A stretch of DNA of 64,000 nucleotides from Paenibacillus phyllosphaerae (GTDB lineage: Bacteria > Bacillota > Bacilli > Paenibacillales > Paenibacillaceae). Both the position numbers and the translations under genes were made by a program. Below the pieces are notes generated by a model. That model was given only the letters and a program-made list of their open reading frames with translations. It ran no database searches and was not told where the DNA came from. The stretch is taken from NCBI RefSeq assembly GCF_014192105.1, contig NZ_JACHXK010000007.1, positions 124,001 through 188,000 on the forward strand, read 5' to 3'. Within the stretch, counting starts at the first letter, position 1; each line of letters opens with the position of its first letter. Positions 17,025-25,877 of the stretch are shown here, piece by piece.

Positions 17025-17169
17025 ATCAACCTCTTCTTTACACAATGGAGCAGAATGTAGGGTTTTTAACCAAATAGATCGGATTATTGGATGGTTTCCG
17101 ATCTCCCAGGAGACCTAAGATGGATTCATCGGGAAGGAGAGGTGAGTGGTGAGTAAGGCGCGAAGTGAA

Positions 17170-17184
17170 ATGTAATCGCTTTCT
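17170..17184 (+). promoter_or_regulatory. Perfect cre site upstream of the PL11 lyase gene
   Basis: ATGTAATCGCTTTCT matches the degenerate CcpA consensus WTGNAANCGNWNNCW at every position. Carbon catabolite repression of the lyase is expected. Confidence 0.8.
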
Positions 17185-17186
17185 AA

Positions 17187-17217
17187 CTGCAAGTTGCAGC
17201 GCACATTGTGAACAATG
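17187..17217. promoter_or_regulatory. Two adjacent short dyads before the PL11 gene
   Basis: CTGCAA-G-TTGCAG (17187-17199) and CATTGT-GA-ACAATG (17204-17217) are both perfect inverted repeats, 4 bp apart, between the cre site and the ribosome binding site. They may be operators for a local regulator or short RNA stems in the leader. Confidence 0.4.
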
Positions 17218-17235
17218 AGGAGGCTTAATGGGCAC

Positions 17236-20200
17236 ATGATTACTCCTGCACGAATGAAAAGGTGGTCGAGACTGCTGATCGCCATGATGATCGTAACGCT
17301 GGTCATCCCGACTTATCCGCACTCGGCAGCCGCGGCGGACGCCGTATTGGTCGAGGATGATTTCGGCGCCTATACGCCGGGGCCCTTCACGGTGGGCAGC
17401 GGCAATAGCTGGACCAAAGAGGGAGCAACTCCCAATGTAACGGTGGTGAATGATGAAGCGAATGGAAGAACGTACGCGTCGGTGACGAACACCGCGACCG
17501 GATCGATGTATTTCGGCCAGCGCTTCGCCGCGCAATCCGGCGGCATGATCATGGAGTTCGACGCGAATATTCCAACCAGCAGCGGCGGCTCCTTCTGGGT
17601 CATGGAAGGCAAGGTCAACGCGACGAACGCGGCGGCGCTTCGCTACGATCTGGATGCCGGAGTTATCAAGCGCTCAGGCTCCACGACTAACGTGATCAAC
17701 TACGATGTCTCTCACTGGTACCGGTTCAAATTCGTCTTCAACATGGCCAAGCAGACGTATTCGACGACGATTACCGACCTCAATACGAATCAAACTTCCA
17801 GCTGGGGAGAGACCTTCTACAGCGCGCGGACGAAAGTGAGCAGCTTCGGCTTCTATGTTCGCCCGAACGGCGGGTCGATCAACATGACGAACTTCAAGGT
17901 CACTTCCCTGGACCTGAATCTTAGCCAGCTGGCTCTTCATACGGAGGGCTTCACGCCTGAACTCAATCCTGCCTTCGACCCGAACGTCAATGCGTATGAG
18001 GTTGAAGTCCCTTACTCCACGAATAGCATCTCCGTATCCCCAACGGCAAGCAACCCGGACAAAGTTAGCGTTAAGGTAGACGAGACTGCGGTAACGAGCG
18101 GGATGGCCGTAGATGTGCCGTTCACGAGCGACTCCACGACGATTACCGTTCAAGTCGCTTCGAATGCATTCGCCGATATTGCTCGCAGCTACACACTGGT
18201 CGTCAGTAGAATGGCGCAATCGCCGGATCTCCGTTACGTAACCTCCGAGTCGCACGATGGCACGGTGTTGCTCGGCTGGGAAGAGACGAGCGATCCAACC
18301 TACAAGGAAGCCCGCATTTATCGCGTGAATGAAGACGAGAGCCTTGCCTTGGCTGCAACCGTAGCCAAAGGCAATTATATCGGGAAGGTAGACGGCTTGA
18401 CGAACGGCCAATCGTATACTTTCGTCGTCAAAGGCGCCTACTCGGACGGCACGGAATCCGCTGGCGTAACCGTGAGCGCGACGCCCGTGAAGCTCGCCCC
18501 TCGCCAGATGGAGCGGCTGGATCGCGGCCTCGTCGCCATGAAGACGCAAGAAGGAGTCTTCGTCAGCTGGCGCCTGCTCGGCACGGACTCGGATCATGTG
18601 GCCTTCAACCTGTACCGGGACGGCGAGAAACTGAATGCGGCTCCGATTACGGGCAGCACGAACTACATCGATGAAGCCGGCACGGACGGCTCCGCTTACT
18701 ATGTCCGCGCGTTAGTCGACGGCGTGGAACAGATACAATCTGAGACGGTCGAAGCATGGGACACAAGCTACCTGGACATTCCGCTGCGCAAACCGGCTGA
18801 TGGCGTTACGCCGACAGGAGAGGCGTATACGTACCACGCGAATGATACGACAGTCGCCGATCTGGACGGCGATGGCGCCTATGAATTCATCGTGAAGTGG
18901 CAGCCTTCCAATGCAAAGGACAACTCGCAAGCCGGATATACGGGCAACACGTATGTGGATGCCTATGAGCAAGACGGCACGTTCTTGTGGCGCATCGATC
19001 TGGGCCGTAACATTCGCTCGGGCGCGCACTATCTGGATGTCATGGCGTACGATCTCGATGGGGACGGCAAGGCGGAAGTGACGTTCCGGACGGCTGACGG
19101 CACGATCGACGGTCTGGGCAACGTCATCGGCGACGCGAACGCGGATTACCGGAACGATGGCGGCTATATTCTGACCGGTCCGGAGTATCACACGATCTTC
19201 GAAGGCGCCACCGGCAAAGCGCTGGCGACTGAGGATTATGAGCCCGGCCGCGGCAATGTCGGCGATTGGGGCGATACGTACGGCAACCGGGTCGACCGGT
19301 TCGGGGCGGTGATCGCATATCTGGACGGGGAAAGACCGAGTATCATTATGCAGCGGGGCTATTATACGCGCATGGTGCTCGTCGCGTACAATTGGCGGGA
19401 TGGCAAGCTGATCAAGCTATGGACGTTCGATACGAATACGGCGGGCAACGAAAGCTATGCCGGACAGGGCAATCACCAACTGTCCGTTGCCGATGTGGAC
19501 GGAGACGGCAAGGACGAGATCATTACCGGTCCAGCCGCTATTGACGATAATGGCACGGCTCTATGGAATTCCGGCCTTGGTCACGGCGATGCCATGCACG
19601 TCGGCGACTTGGACCCGAATCGGTTAGGTCTGGAGCAGTGGGCGGTCCAGGAGAATACGGGTGCCAAATATTCCGCAGAGATGAAAGATGCGAAGACCGG
19701 CCGCGTACTGTGGGGACAAATGCAGATCGGCCTGGACGTGGGGCGCGGACTTAGCGCGGACATCGACCCTACGCATCCGGGAGCGGAGTCGTGGTCGATC
19801 GACGGCGCGTGGAACAGCACGACCGGCGGTTTGTTCACATCGCAAGGCGAGAAGATCGGCAATCAAATCCCATCCTCGAATTTCGCGATCTGGTGGGATG
19901 GCGACTTGAGCAGGGAACTGCTCGATCATACGTTCACCGAGACGCCGGTTCGCCAAGGCGTGCCGAAGATCGATAAGTGGGACTACGCGAACAACCGATT
20001 GGTTAATCTAGTTACCTTGGACGGTACATTATCCAACAACGATACGAAAGGGAATCCGTCCTTGCAAGCCGATCTGCTGGGCGACTGGCGGGAGGAGGTC
20101 GTCGTTCGGACCGAGGACAGCACGGCTTTGCGCATTTATTCGACGACGGCGCTAACCGATCACCGTATCGTCACGCTGATGCACGACCCGACCTATCGTC

Positions 20201-21150
20201 TGGGAATCGCATGGCAGAATACCGGCTACAACCAGCCGCCGCATACGGGCTTCTTCCTCGGGACCGGTATGGTACAGCCGGCGAGACCGAATATTTATGT
20301 TGTCGGCCAACCGATTGAGGACGATGCAATCAGCACGACGCTCCACGGAACGGGGACGGTGCTGGTCGGTCAGCCGTTCGAGCTGACGGTCGGTCTGGCG
20401 AACGTTCAAGAACCGGTCTACGCTCAGGATATAACGGTGACGTACGCTTCGGAGAAACTGAACTGGGTCAAGGCGGAGTCGTTGAAGGAAGGCTACGATG
20501 TCGTAGCTGTGTCGGAGGTGGAACCGGGGCAGATCCGCATTATTGCGGCAGCAGCCGGCCATGCGGTAGCAAGCGGCAGCGATCTGATCCGTCTGCACTT
20601 CACGGCTAAGGCGCTGTCTGAAGAGGCTGTAGCTACTGTTTCCGTAACCAGCAACACGGTGGCTGGCGCCCAAGGCGAGGAGCTTGCAGTCCCTGGCGCA
20701 TCGACCAATGTAGTCGTCCAATTAGCGGTCGACAAGGCGGCGCTTCAATCGCTCGTCGACGAAGCGCAAGAACTGCATGACGAAGCTGTCGCCGGCACGA
20801 AACCGGGTCAATATCCGGCCACGGCGAAGGCTGCGCTGCAGGAGGCAATCGCGCAAGCATCCGCAGTTGCGGGCAATACGGCAGCGACGCAATCCCAAGT
20901 CGGTCAGGCTGTATCCGAGCTGACAGCCGCCATCGCCGCATTCACTTCGTCCGTCGTGACGAAACAGCCTGGCGATACGACAGGAGATGGCGCATTCTCG
21001 ATCGGCGACCTTGGCATTGTGGCGGCTGCTTATGGCAAAACATCGGCAGATGCCGACTGGGCTAAATATGCCGACGCTGATATCAATGCGGACGGGAAGG
21101 TCGATATCGTGGATCTTGCGGCCGTTGCCAAGCGTATTCTCGAAGGCTAG
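17236..21150 (+). CDS. Secreted PL11 rhamnogalacturonan lyase with cohesin-like, FIVAR and dockerin modules
   Basis: 1304 residues from ATG 17236, 12 bp after GAGGAGG; the ATG at 17215 lies upstream of that site. Modules in order: signal peptide (to about 31, HSAAA), LamG-like domain (about 35-226), cadherin-like sandwich (228-323), fibronectin III (325-418), PL11 catalytic domain (424-1023: MERLDRGLVAMK, VADLDGDGAYEFIVKWQP, NIRSGAHYLDVMAYDLDGDGKAEV, LGDWREEVVVR), cohesin-like domain (1031-1163), FIVAR helical repeat (1165-1241) and dockerin type I (1244-1304) with two calcium loops, DTTGDGAFSIGD and DINADGKVDIVD. The catalytic domain resembles Bacillus YesW/YesX, which cleave the rhamnogalacturonan I backbone. 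The cohesin-dockerin pairing on one chain is unusual. Confidence 0.9.
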   Translation: MITPARMKRWSRLLIAMMIVTLVIPTYPHSAAAADAVLVEDDFGAYTPGPFTVGSGNSWTKEGATPNVTVVNDEANGRTYASVTNTATGSMYFGQRFAAQSGGMIMEFDANIPTSSGGSFWVMEGKVNATNAAALRYDLDAGVIKRSGSTTNVINYDVSHWYRFKFVFNMAKQTYSTTITDLNTNQTSSWGETFYSARTKVSSFGFYVRPNGGSINMTNFKVTSLDLNLSQLALHTEGFTPELNPAFDPNVNAYEVEVPYSTNSISVSPTASNPDKVSVKVDETAVTSGMAVDVPFTSDSTTITVQVASNAFADIARSYTLVVSRMAQSPDLRYVTSESHDGTVLLGWEETSDPTYKEARIYRVNEDESLALAATVAKGNYIGKVDGLTNGQSYTFVVKGAYSDGTESAGVTVSATPVKLAPRQMERLDRGLVAMKTQEGVFVSWRLLGTDSDHVAFNLYRDGEKLNAAPITGSTNYIDEAGTDGSAYYVRALVDGVEQIQSETVEAWDTSYLDIPLRKPADGVTPTGEAYTYHANDTTVADLDGDGAYEFIVKWQPSNAKDNSQAGYTGNTYVDAYEQDGTFLWRIDLGRNIRSGAHYLDVMAYDLDGDGKAEVTFRTADGTIDGLGNVIGDANADYRNDGGYILTGPEYHTIFEGATGKALATEDYEPGRGNVGDWGDTYGNRVDRFGAVIAYLDGERPSIIMQRGYYTRMVLVAYNWRDGKLIKLWTFDTNTAGNESYAGQGNHQLSVADVDGDGKDEIITGPAAIDDNGTALWNSGLGHGDAMHVGDLDPNRLGLEQWAVQENTGAKYSAEMKDAKTGRVLWGQMQIGLDVGRGLSADIDPTHPGAESWSIDGAWNSTTGGLFTSQGEKIGNQIPSSNFAIWWDGDLSRELLDHTFTETPVRQGVPKIDKWDYANNRLVNLVTLDGTLSNNDTKGNPSLQADLLGDWREEVVVRTEDSTALRIYSTTALTDHRIVTLMHDPTYRLGIAWQNTGYNQPPHTGFFLGTGMVQPARPNIYVVGQPIEDDAISTTLHGTGTVLVGQPFELTVGLANVQEPVYAQDITVTYASEKLNWVKAESLKEGYDVVAVSEVEPGQIRIIAAAAGHAVASGSDLIRLHFTAKALSEEAVATVSVTSNTVAGAQGEELAVPGASTNVVVQLAVDKAALQSLVDEAQELHDEAVAGTKPGQYPATAKAALQEAIAQASAVAGNTAATQSQVGQAVSELTAAIAAFTSSVVTKQPGDTTGDGAFSIGDLGIVAAAYGKTSADADWAKYADADINADGKVDIVDLAAVAKRILEG

Positions 21151-21208
21151 CCTTTTCTTAGTCTTATTATCATTGTGGCAGACAGTAGGAAATATGCATC
21201 GAAAAACC

Positions 21209-21249
21209 AAAAAGCTGCAGCGCCTGTTAGTCAGGAGCTACAGCTTTTT
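21209..21249. terminator. Bidirectional terminator between PL11 and chemoreceptor genes
   Basis: AAAAAGCTG(C)AGC pairs with GCT(A)CAGCTTTTT, giving A and T tracts for both directions. Confidence 0.85.
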
Positions 21250-21263
21250 GGCCTTGCGTCAGC

Positions 21264-23363
21264 TTACAGCTTGAACCGTTCCATCCGGCCCATCAAATCT
21301 TCGATCAATGCCTGCAGATGGGTAGCGGATGCCGTAATTTGCTGCATCGTCGCTAATTGCTCTTCCGATGCCGCAGCGACATTCATCGCATCGCCGGTCG
21401 AATGTTTGGCGATATCGGATACGGCCATAACCGCTCCGGCAACTTGGTCGGTGCCTGCGGACATTTGTTCCACTGCTGCAGAGACTTCCTGCGACTGGGT
21501 TAATACTTGGCGCATCTCCGTCATGATGGCCGCGAACAGCTGTCCGCTCTCCGTCACGTCGTTGACGCCTTTCTCGACTTCGCCGACCGTGCTGCTGAGC
21601 ACCTGAAGCGCCTGCTTGGACTCGGAGGCAATCTCGCCGATGCCGGCCTGTACTTGGGCAGCCGCATCCTTCGTCTGCTCGGCCAAGCGGCGGATCTCGG
21701 TCGCGACGACAGAGAAGCCTTTTCCTTGCTCGCCTGCGCGCGCCGCTTCGATCGAAGCGTTGAGCGCCAGAATGTTCGTCTGCGCGGAGATTTGGGCAAT
21801 CAAACCGATGAAGCCTTCGATTTCTTGGGAGCGCTCGCCTAGACGCTTCATCGTTTCGCCCGATGCGCCCATGGACGTATAGACCATATTCATCTGGGCA
21901 ATCGCGCTCTGGACGAGTTTATCGCCGTGACCGGTCTGGTTGATGACGTCCTCAGCCGAGTGGGTCATCGCACTTGTGGATTCAGCGATCCGGCGCACGC
22001 CAGCAGCCATCTCGCCCATCATCTGCGAAGCTTTCTCGGCCTCGCCGCTCTGGCTTGTCATCCCGCCCGTCATGCCATCCATCAAGTGAGAGATCGATTC
22101 CGCCGCCGTCGACGTTTGTTCCGCGCTGGAGAGCAGTTCACCCGACATCGTGCGGACCGTCCCGCCGATATCCGACGTTTGCTTCAGCATTTCGCGCAGC
22201 GTCGCCGTCGCGTCGTTCAAATAGTTGGCCATCTTGCCGAATTCATCCGAGGAGCGGACCTCGATCTCGCGCGTAAAATCGCCTTCGGACAGCGCTTTGA
22301 GCGCTGCGCCCATCCGTTTCATGTTGTTGACGATGATCAATCTCGAGAGGAACCAGATTCCGAGTCCGAGCAGGATCAGCGCGCTGAAGCTGATGATAAG
22401 CGAAGTCAGACGGCTGCTGTTGTAGTCAGCCAAAATCGTCGACATCGGAATTTCCGTCTGCACATACCATACATATTCATCAATGACCGGGACCGGGACG
22501 AACACGCTCAAGGTAGGCGTACCGCCGGCATCCACGCTTTCATGCTCATAATCGCCTTGTTGCACGGCTGCGAAAACCGCTTTCGTCTCCTCCGAATTGC
22601 CGAACGCCTTGCCGATAAGATCGGGGAACTGCGGATTGGCGATGAATGTGCCGTTCCCGGTCAGCAGCTTCACATAGCCGCCAAGCGGACGCTCTTGCTC
22701 GGCTTCTTTTTGGAGTTTGTCGAGCATGATCGCGCCGCCGATTACGCCAAGCAGTTTATTTTGCGCATCCAAGACCGGTATCGAGATCGTGGTAATCATG
22801 GACGGCTTGGCAGGATCGTCCGAGATATTATGCGGCTCCATGACGGTTGGCTTCAGCGTCTTTTTCGTTTCGAGATAAGCGGCATCCTGTTCGAATTGGG
22901 CAAAAGGAATTTCCATCGTTTTGCCGTCCTCGCCTCTTACGACCAACGCGGCCAATCTGCCTTTGGTCGCTGCATAAGCCGGGTTCTCGCTGTACGACGC
23001 ATCGTCGTCGTAGCCATTCGGCTCCCATACCGTAAACATGGCCGAAATCGAGTTGTTGCGGGACAGTATATCGCCCATTTGGCGCTTGAACCGTTCGCGG
23101 TCTTGATCGCCGTGAGTCAATTGGTCCTGAACATTGCCAAGCATCCCGTTCAGGTCGGCGACAAGTTTCTGGATCTCCTGTTTATTCCTGTCCGAATAAG
23201 CTTGCCCAGCCTGACGCGCTTCGAGCACGCCATTGACGTGGCTCAATTTATTCAGCTTGTCGAGATTCCAGAAAATCAAAGCCGAAAAAGCAACAAATAA
23301 GATCAAAGAAGAGAGCGTTATGAATTTGACGTTAACACTTCGATTCTTGAACCATCGTATCAT
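21264..23363 (-). CDS. Methyl-accepting chemotaxis protein with dCache sensor
   Basis: 699 residues. Transmembrane helix 1 (about 15-33), an extracellular double-Cache-like ligand domain (about 40-310: NSISAMFTVWEPNGYDDDA, VLDAQNKLLGVIGGAIML, VPVIDEYVWYVQTEIP), transmembrane helix 2 (about 312-336), HAMP (337-390) and the cytoplasmic signalling domain (391-699). The highly conserved hairpin is complete (GLIAQISAQTNILALNASIEAA, then RAGEQGKGFSVVATEIR). GGGGGG lies about 9 bp before ATG 23363. It signals to CheA at the pole; the ligand may be a carbohydrate or organic acid but is not predictable. Confidence 0.95.
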   Translation of the reverse strand: MIRWFKNRSVNVKFITLSSLILFVAFSALIFWNLDKLNKLSHVNGVLEARQAGQAYSDRNKQEIQKLVADLNGMLGNVQDQLTHGDQDRERFKRQMGDILSRNNSISAMFTVWEPNGYDDDASYSENPAYAATKGRLAALVVRGEDGKTMEIPFAQFEQDAAYLETKKTLKPTVMEPHNISDDPAKPSMITTISIPVLDAQNKLLGVIGGAIMLDKLQKEAEQERPLGGYVKLLTGNGTFIANPQFPDLIGKAFGNSEETKAVFAAVQQGDYEHESVDAGGTPTLSVFVPVPVIDEYVWYVQTEIPMSTILADYNSSRLTSLIISFSALILLGLGIWFLSRLIIVNNMKRMGAALKALSEGDFTREIEVRSSDEFGKMANYLNDATATLREMLKQTSDIGGTVRTMSGELLSSAEQTSTAAESISHLMDGMTGGMTSQSGEAEKASQMMGEMAAGVRRIAESTSAMTHSAEDVINQTGHGDKLVQSAIAQMNMVYTSMGASGETMKRLGERSQEIEGFIGLIAQISAQTNILALNASIEAARAGEQGKGFSVVATEIRRLAEQTKDAAAQVQAGIGEIASESKQALQVLSSTVGEVEKGVNDVTESGQLFAAIMTEMRQVLTQSQEVSAAVEQMSAGTDQVAGAVMAVSDIAKHSTGDAMNVAAASEEQLATMQQITASATHLQALIEDLMGRMERFKL

Positions 23364-23601
23364 TTAGATTTCCCCCCATTATCCTCTCATTTATATGGTA
23401 TAAAGACCATAAGCTATAAGCTAGTTTATCGGTTAGGGAGAGGGAGAAATGAAGCCGTTTACTTAAGTTATTTGCTGCCATCTGCTATAATCAATCAATT
23501 CTGTGAATTATATCGCCAAAATTACACCACAAGAGCAAATGATTACCTGAACGCAGCCGCTTGCACGCATGCCGGCCGCATGATAAATAGGAGGTACTGC
23601 T

Positions 23602-24549
23602 ATGGCCATATCATCGGATGAATTGCTGATGTATCGCAAATTCGAGGAGCTTGCAGACGATATCCTGCAAATGGCGAATGAGATTATGCCGGACAAGCTG
23701 CTCTTCGTAAGCGCAATAACGGATACGCACCAATTGATCTTGAAGGTGCTCGATAATAATACCGGCAGCTTAATCTCGGAAGGTATGACGGTCGAACTGA
23801 CCGGAACCGTGTGCCGAAGAGTCGATTTCGAGAACCGCAAGCCATTAATATACGAGGACATGAGTAAGGAGCCCTGTCTGGAAGACGTTCGCGAGACGCT
23901 GCAGGCAGCCAATGTGAATTCCTATGTGGGCGTTCCCATCGTGCTGCAAGACGGACAGGTCTTCGGCACGATCTGCGCAGTCCATCCGGCCGCCGCAACG
24001 ATTGATGCGAAGAGCGTCCAGATGTTCCAGCGCATCTCGAAGATGTTCGCCTATTACCTGGAGCTCGAACGGATGGCGTTCCGCGACACGCTGACCGGCC
24101 TCTACAATCGCCAATATTTGTTCAATTACTTCAGTGAACTTCCGGGTTCCGGCGCGATTTTCTTCTTGGATCTGGACGGGTTCAAGAAAGTCAATGACCT
24201 GCACGGCCATGAGGCGGGAGATCTCGTGCTCAAGGAGGTCGCTTATCGAATCGATACCTTCATGAAGGAACTCCCTGGATTTGCGGCACGCCTGGGCGGA
24301 GACGAGTTCGTGCTCGTATTCAGTGATGCCTTCGAAGCGCAGCAACTCGAGGGCTATGCGAGTGACATCATTGACCGGTTATCGACATGGAATATCCATC
24401 TAGAGGCATTCCAACTATCGGTCAGCGTGGGGATCGTGAAGTACACGGCGGAGGATAGCGGCGACTTGAAGCTCTTGTTGAAGAACGCCGACAACGCGCT
24501 CTACCGCGCGAAAGCGGCAGGAAGAAAAACATACCGTTTCTTCGAATGA
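23602..24549 (+). CDS. Cytosolic GAF-GGDEF diguanylate cyclase
   Basis: 315 residues: a GAF sensor (about 10-152: GTVCRRVDFENRKPLIYEDM, VGVPIVLQDGQVFGTICAV) and a GGDEF domain (about 158-315). The active motif GGDEF is intact at 232-236, with the preceding FFLDLDGFKKVNDLHGHEAGD block for Mg-GTP binding. The RxxD inhibitory site that normally lies five residues before GGDEF is absent (ELPGFAAR), so feedback inhibition by c-di-GMP is not expected. There is no membrane segment. AGGAGG lies 8 bp before ATG 23602. Confidence 0.92.
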   Translation: MAISSDELLMYRKFEELADDILQMANEIMPDKLLFVSAITDTHQLILKVLDNNTGSLISEGMTVELTGTVCRRVDFENRKPLIYEDMSKEPCLEDVRETLQAANVNSYVGVPIVLQDGQVFGTICAVHPAAATIDAKSVQMFQRISKMFAYYLELERMAFRDTLTGLYNRQYLFNYFSELPGSGAIFFLDLDGFKKVNDLHGHEAGDLVLKEVAYRIDTFMKELPGFAARLGGDEFVLVFSDAFEAQQLEGYASDIIDRLSTWNIHLEAFQLSVSVGIVKYTAEDSGDLKLLLKNADNALYRAKAAGRKTYRFFE

Positions 24550-24675
24550 AGCCCCCTGGACGCTCGTGATTGACTGAATCTTTATTCAATCCTTTCATAT
24601 TTGGTTACTATAAGTTGAATGCTGCGCAGAAGGAAGCCTGAACGCAAGCTAACCAGCTGTGAGGGAGATGATGAA

Positions 24676-25720
24676 GTGAAAGCTGTCACGTTCCAAGGTG
24701 TGAAACAGATGGAAGTGAAAGACGTCGGCGCAGAAGGATTACGTCATCGGCCATGAGCCGATGGGCATCGTCGAAGAGGTCGGGCCGGACGTTACGAAGG
24801 TGAAGAAGGGCGACCGCGTCGTCATTCCGTTCAACGTGGCGTGCGGCACCTGCCATTATTGCCAGCATGATATGGAAAGCCAATGCGATAATGCGAACCT
24901 CAGCCATCCCGAGCTCGATACGGGAGGCTATCTCGGCTTCACGGATCGCTATGGCAACTATCCGGGCGGACAAGCCCAGTACCTGCATGTCCCTTACGGC
25001 AACTTCATGCCGTTCGTCATCCCGGAGTCGTGCGAGCTGCCGGACGAGTCGCTGCTCTTCATGTCCGACGTGCTGCCGACCGCCTATTGGACAGTCGAGA
25101 ATGCCGGGGTCAAAAAAGGCGATACGGTGATCGTGCTTGGCTGCGGACCTGTCGGCCTCATGGCGCAGAAATTCGCGTGGATGAAAGGCGCTGCCCGGGT
25201 TATTGCCGTCGATGCGCTCCCGTATCGGCTGAACAAGGCGAAGGAAATGAACGCCGTCGAGACGTTCAACATCGAGGATTTCGACGATACGGGCGTCCAT
25301 CTGAGGGAAATTACGAGAGGCGGTGCGGACGTCGTCATCGACGCGGTCGGCATGGACGGCAAGAAGTCGGTACTGGAAGCGATCGAGCAGAAGCTGAAGC
25401 TGCAAGGCGGCACGCTCAGCGCCATCAAGATCGCCATCGACGCGGTACGCAAATTCGGCACGATCCAGCTGACCGGCGTATATGGCCTGAACTATAACCT
25501 GTTCCCGCTTGGAACGATGTTCGAGCGCAACATCTCCCTTAAGATGGGACAAGCGCCGGTTATCCATTACATGCCGCTTTTGTTCGACAAGATCACGAAG
25601 GGCGAATTCGATCCGCGCCAGATCATCACCCACATCGCGCCGATCGAGGATGCGAGCGCGATGTACCAGATCTTCAATGACCATGAGGATGAATGCATCA
25701 AAGTGGTGTTGAAGCCTTAA
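24676..25720 (+). pseudogene. Zinc-dependent alcohol dehydrogenase broken by an internal deletion/frameshift
   Basis: GTG 24676, after GAGGGAG, opens the family's typical start VKAVTFQGVKQMEVKDVG (17-18 codons). At about 24726-24731 the sequence jumps, one frame over, to [12 protein letters not shown] and then runs intact to 25720 (structural zinc cysteines [15 protein letters not shown]; Rossmann motif LGCGPVGLMAQ). About 35 codons are missing, including the segment that normally carries the first catalytic zinc ligand (CGSDLH), and the upstream frame stops at about 24755. A downstream ATG at 24761 would give 319 residues without the catalytic N-terminus. Resemblance is to the formaldehyde/glutathione-independent dehydrogenase group. 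Gene decay is most likely; an assembly error is possible. Confidence 0.85.
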
Positions 25721-25775
25721 TCGATAAGCAGCGGATAAGTGGAAGCGAAACAGCGAAGTGCTAGGAAGAAAAGCG

Positions 25776-25833
25776 AACAGGCGTCCCGGGGGCCAATGTC
25801 ATCTTAATGACATTGGCCAAGGGACGCCTGTTT
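25776..25833. terminator. Strong bidirectional terminator
   Basis: A long nested stem: AACAGGCGTCCC/GGGACGCCTGTT outside and GGCCAATGTCAT/ATGACATTGGCC inside with loop CTTA. It separates the dehydrogenase remnant from the leftward PucR-type gene. Confidence 0.9.
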
Positions 25834-25877
25834 GTCGTGCTTATAAGGCAGGCATAAGACTTAGCCGGTATAGTGGC

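Larger units (their letters stand above)
16892..17235 (+). other. Intergenic region: two terminators, then the control region of the PL11 gene
   Basis: About 340 bp. The left half holds two terminator hairpins (16956 and 17004). The right half holds a perfect cre site (17170), two short dyads (17187 and 17204) and the GAGGAGG ribosome binding site of the lyase gene. No clear -35/-10 pair was found. Confidence 0.6.

Noticed and set aside
21927..23300. 457-codon open frame on the plus strand
   Set aside because: Antisense to the chemoreceptor gene, which has clear domains; the frame has an Arg/His-rich composition and no family signature.
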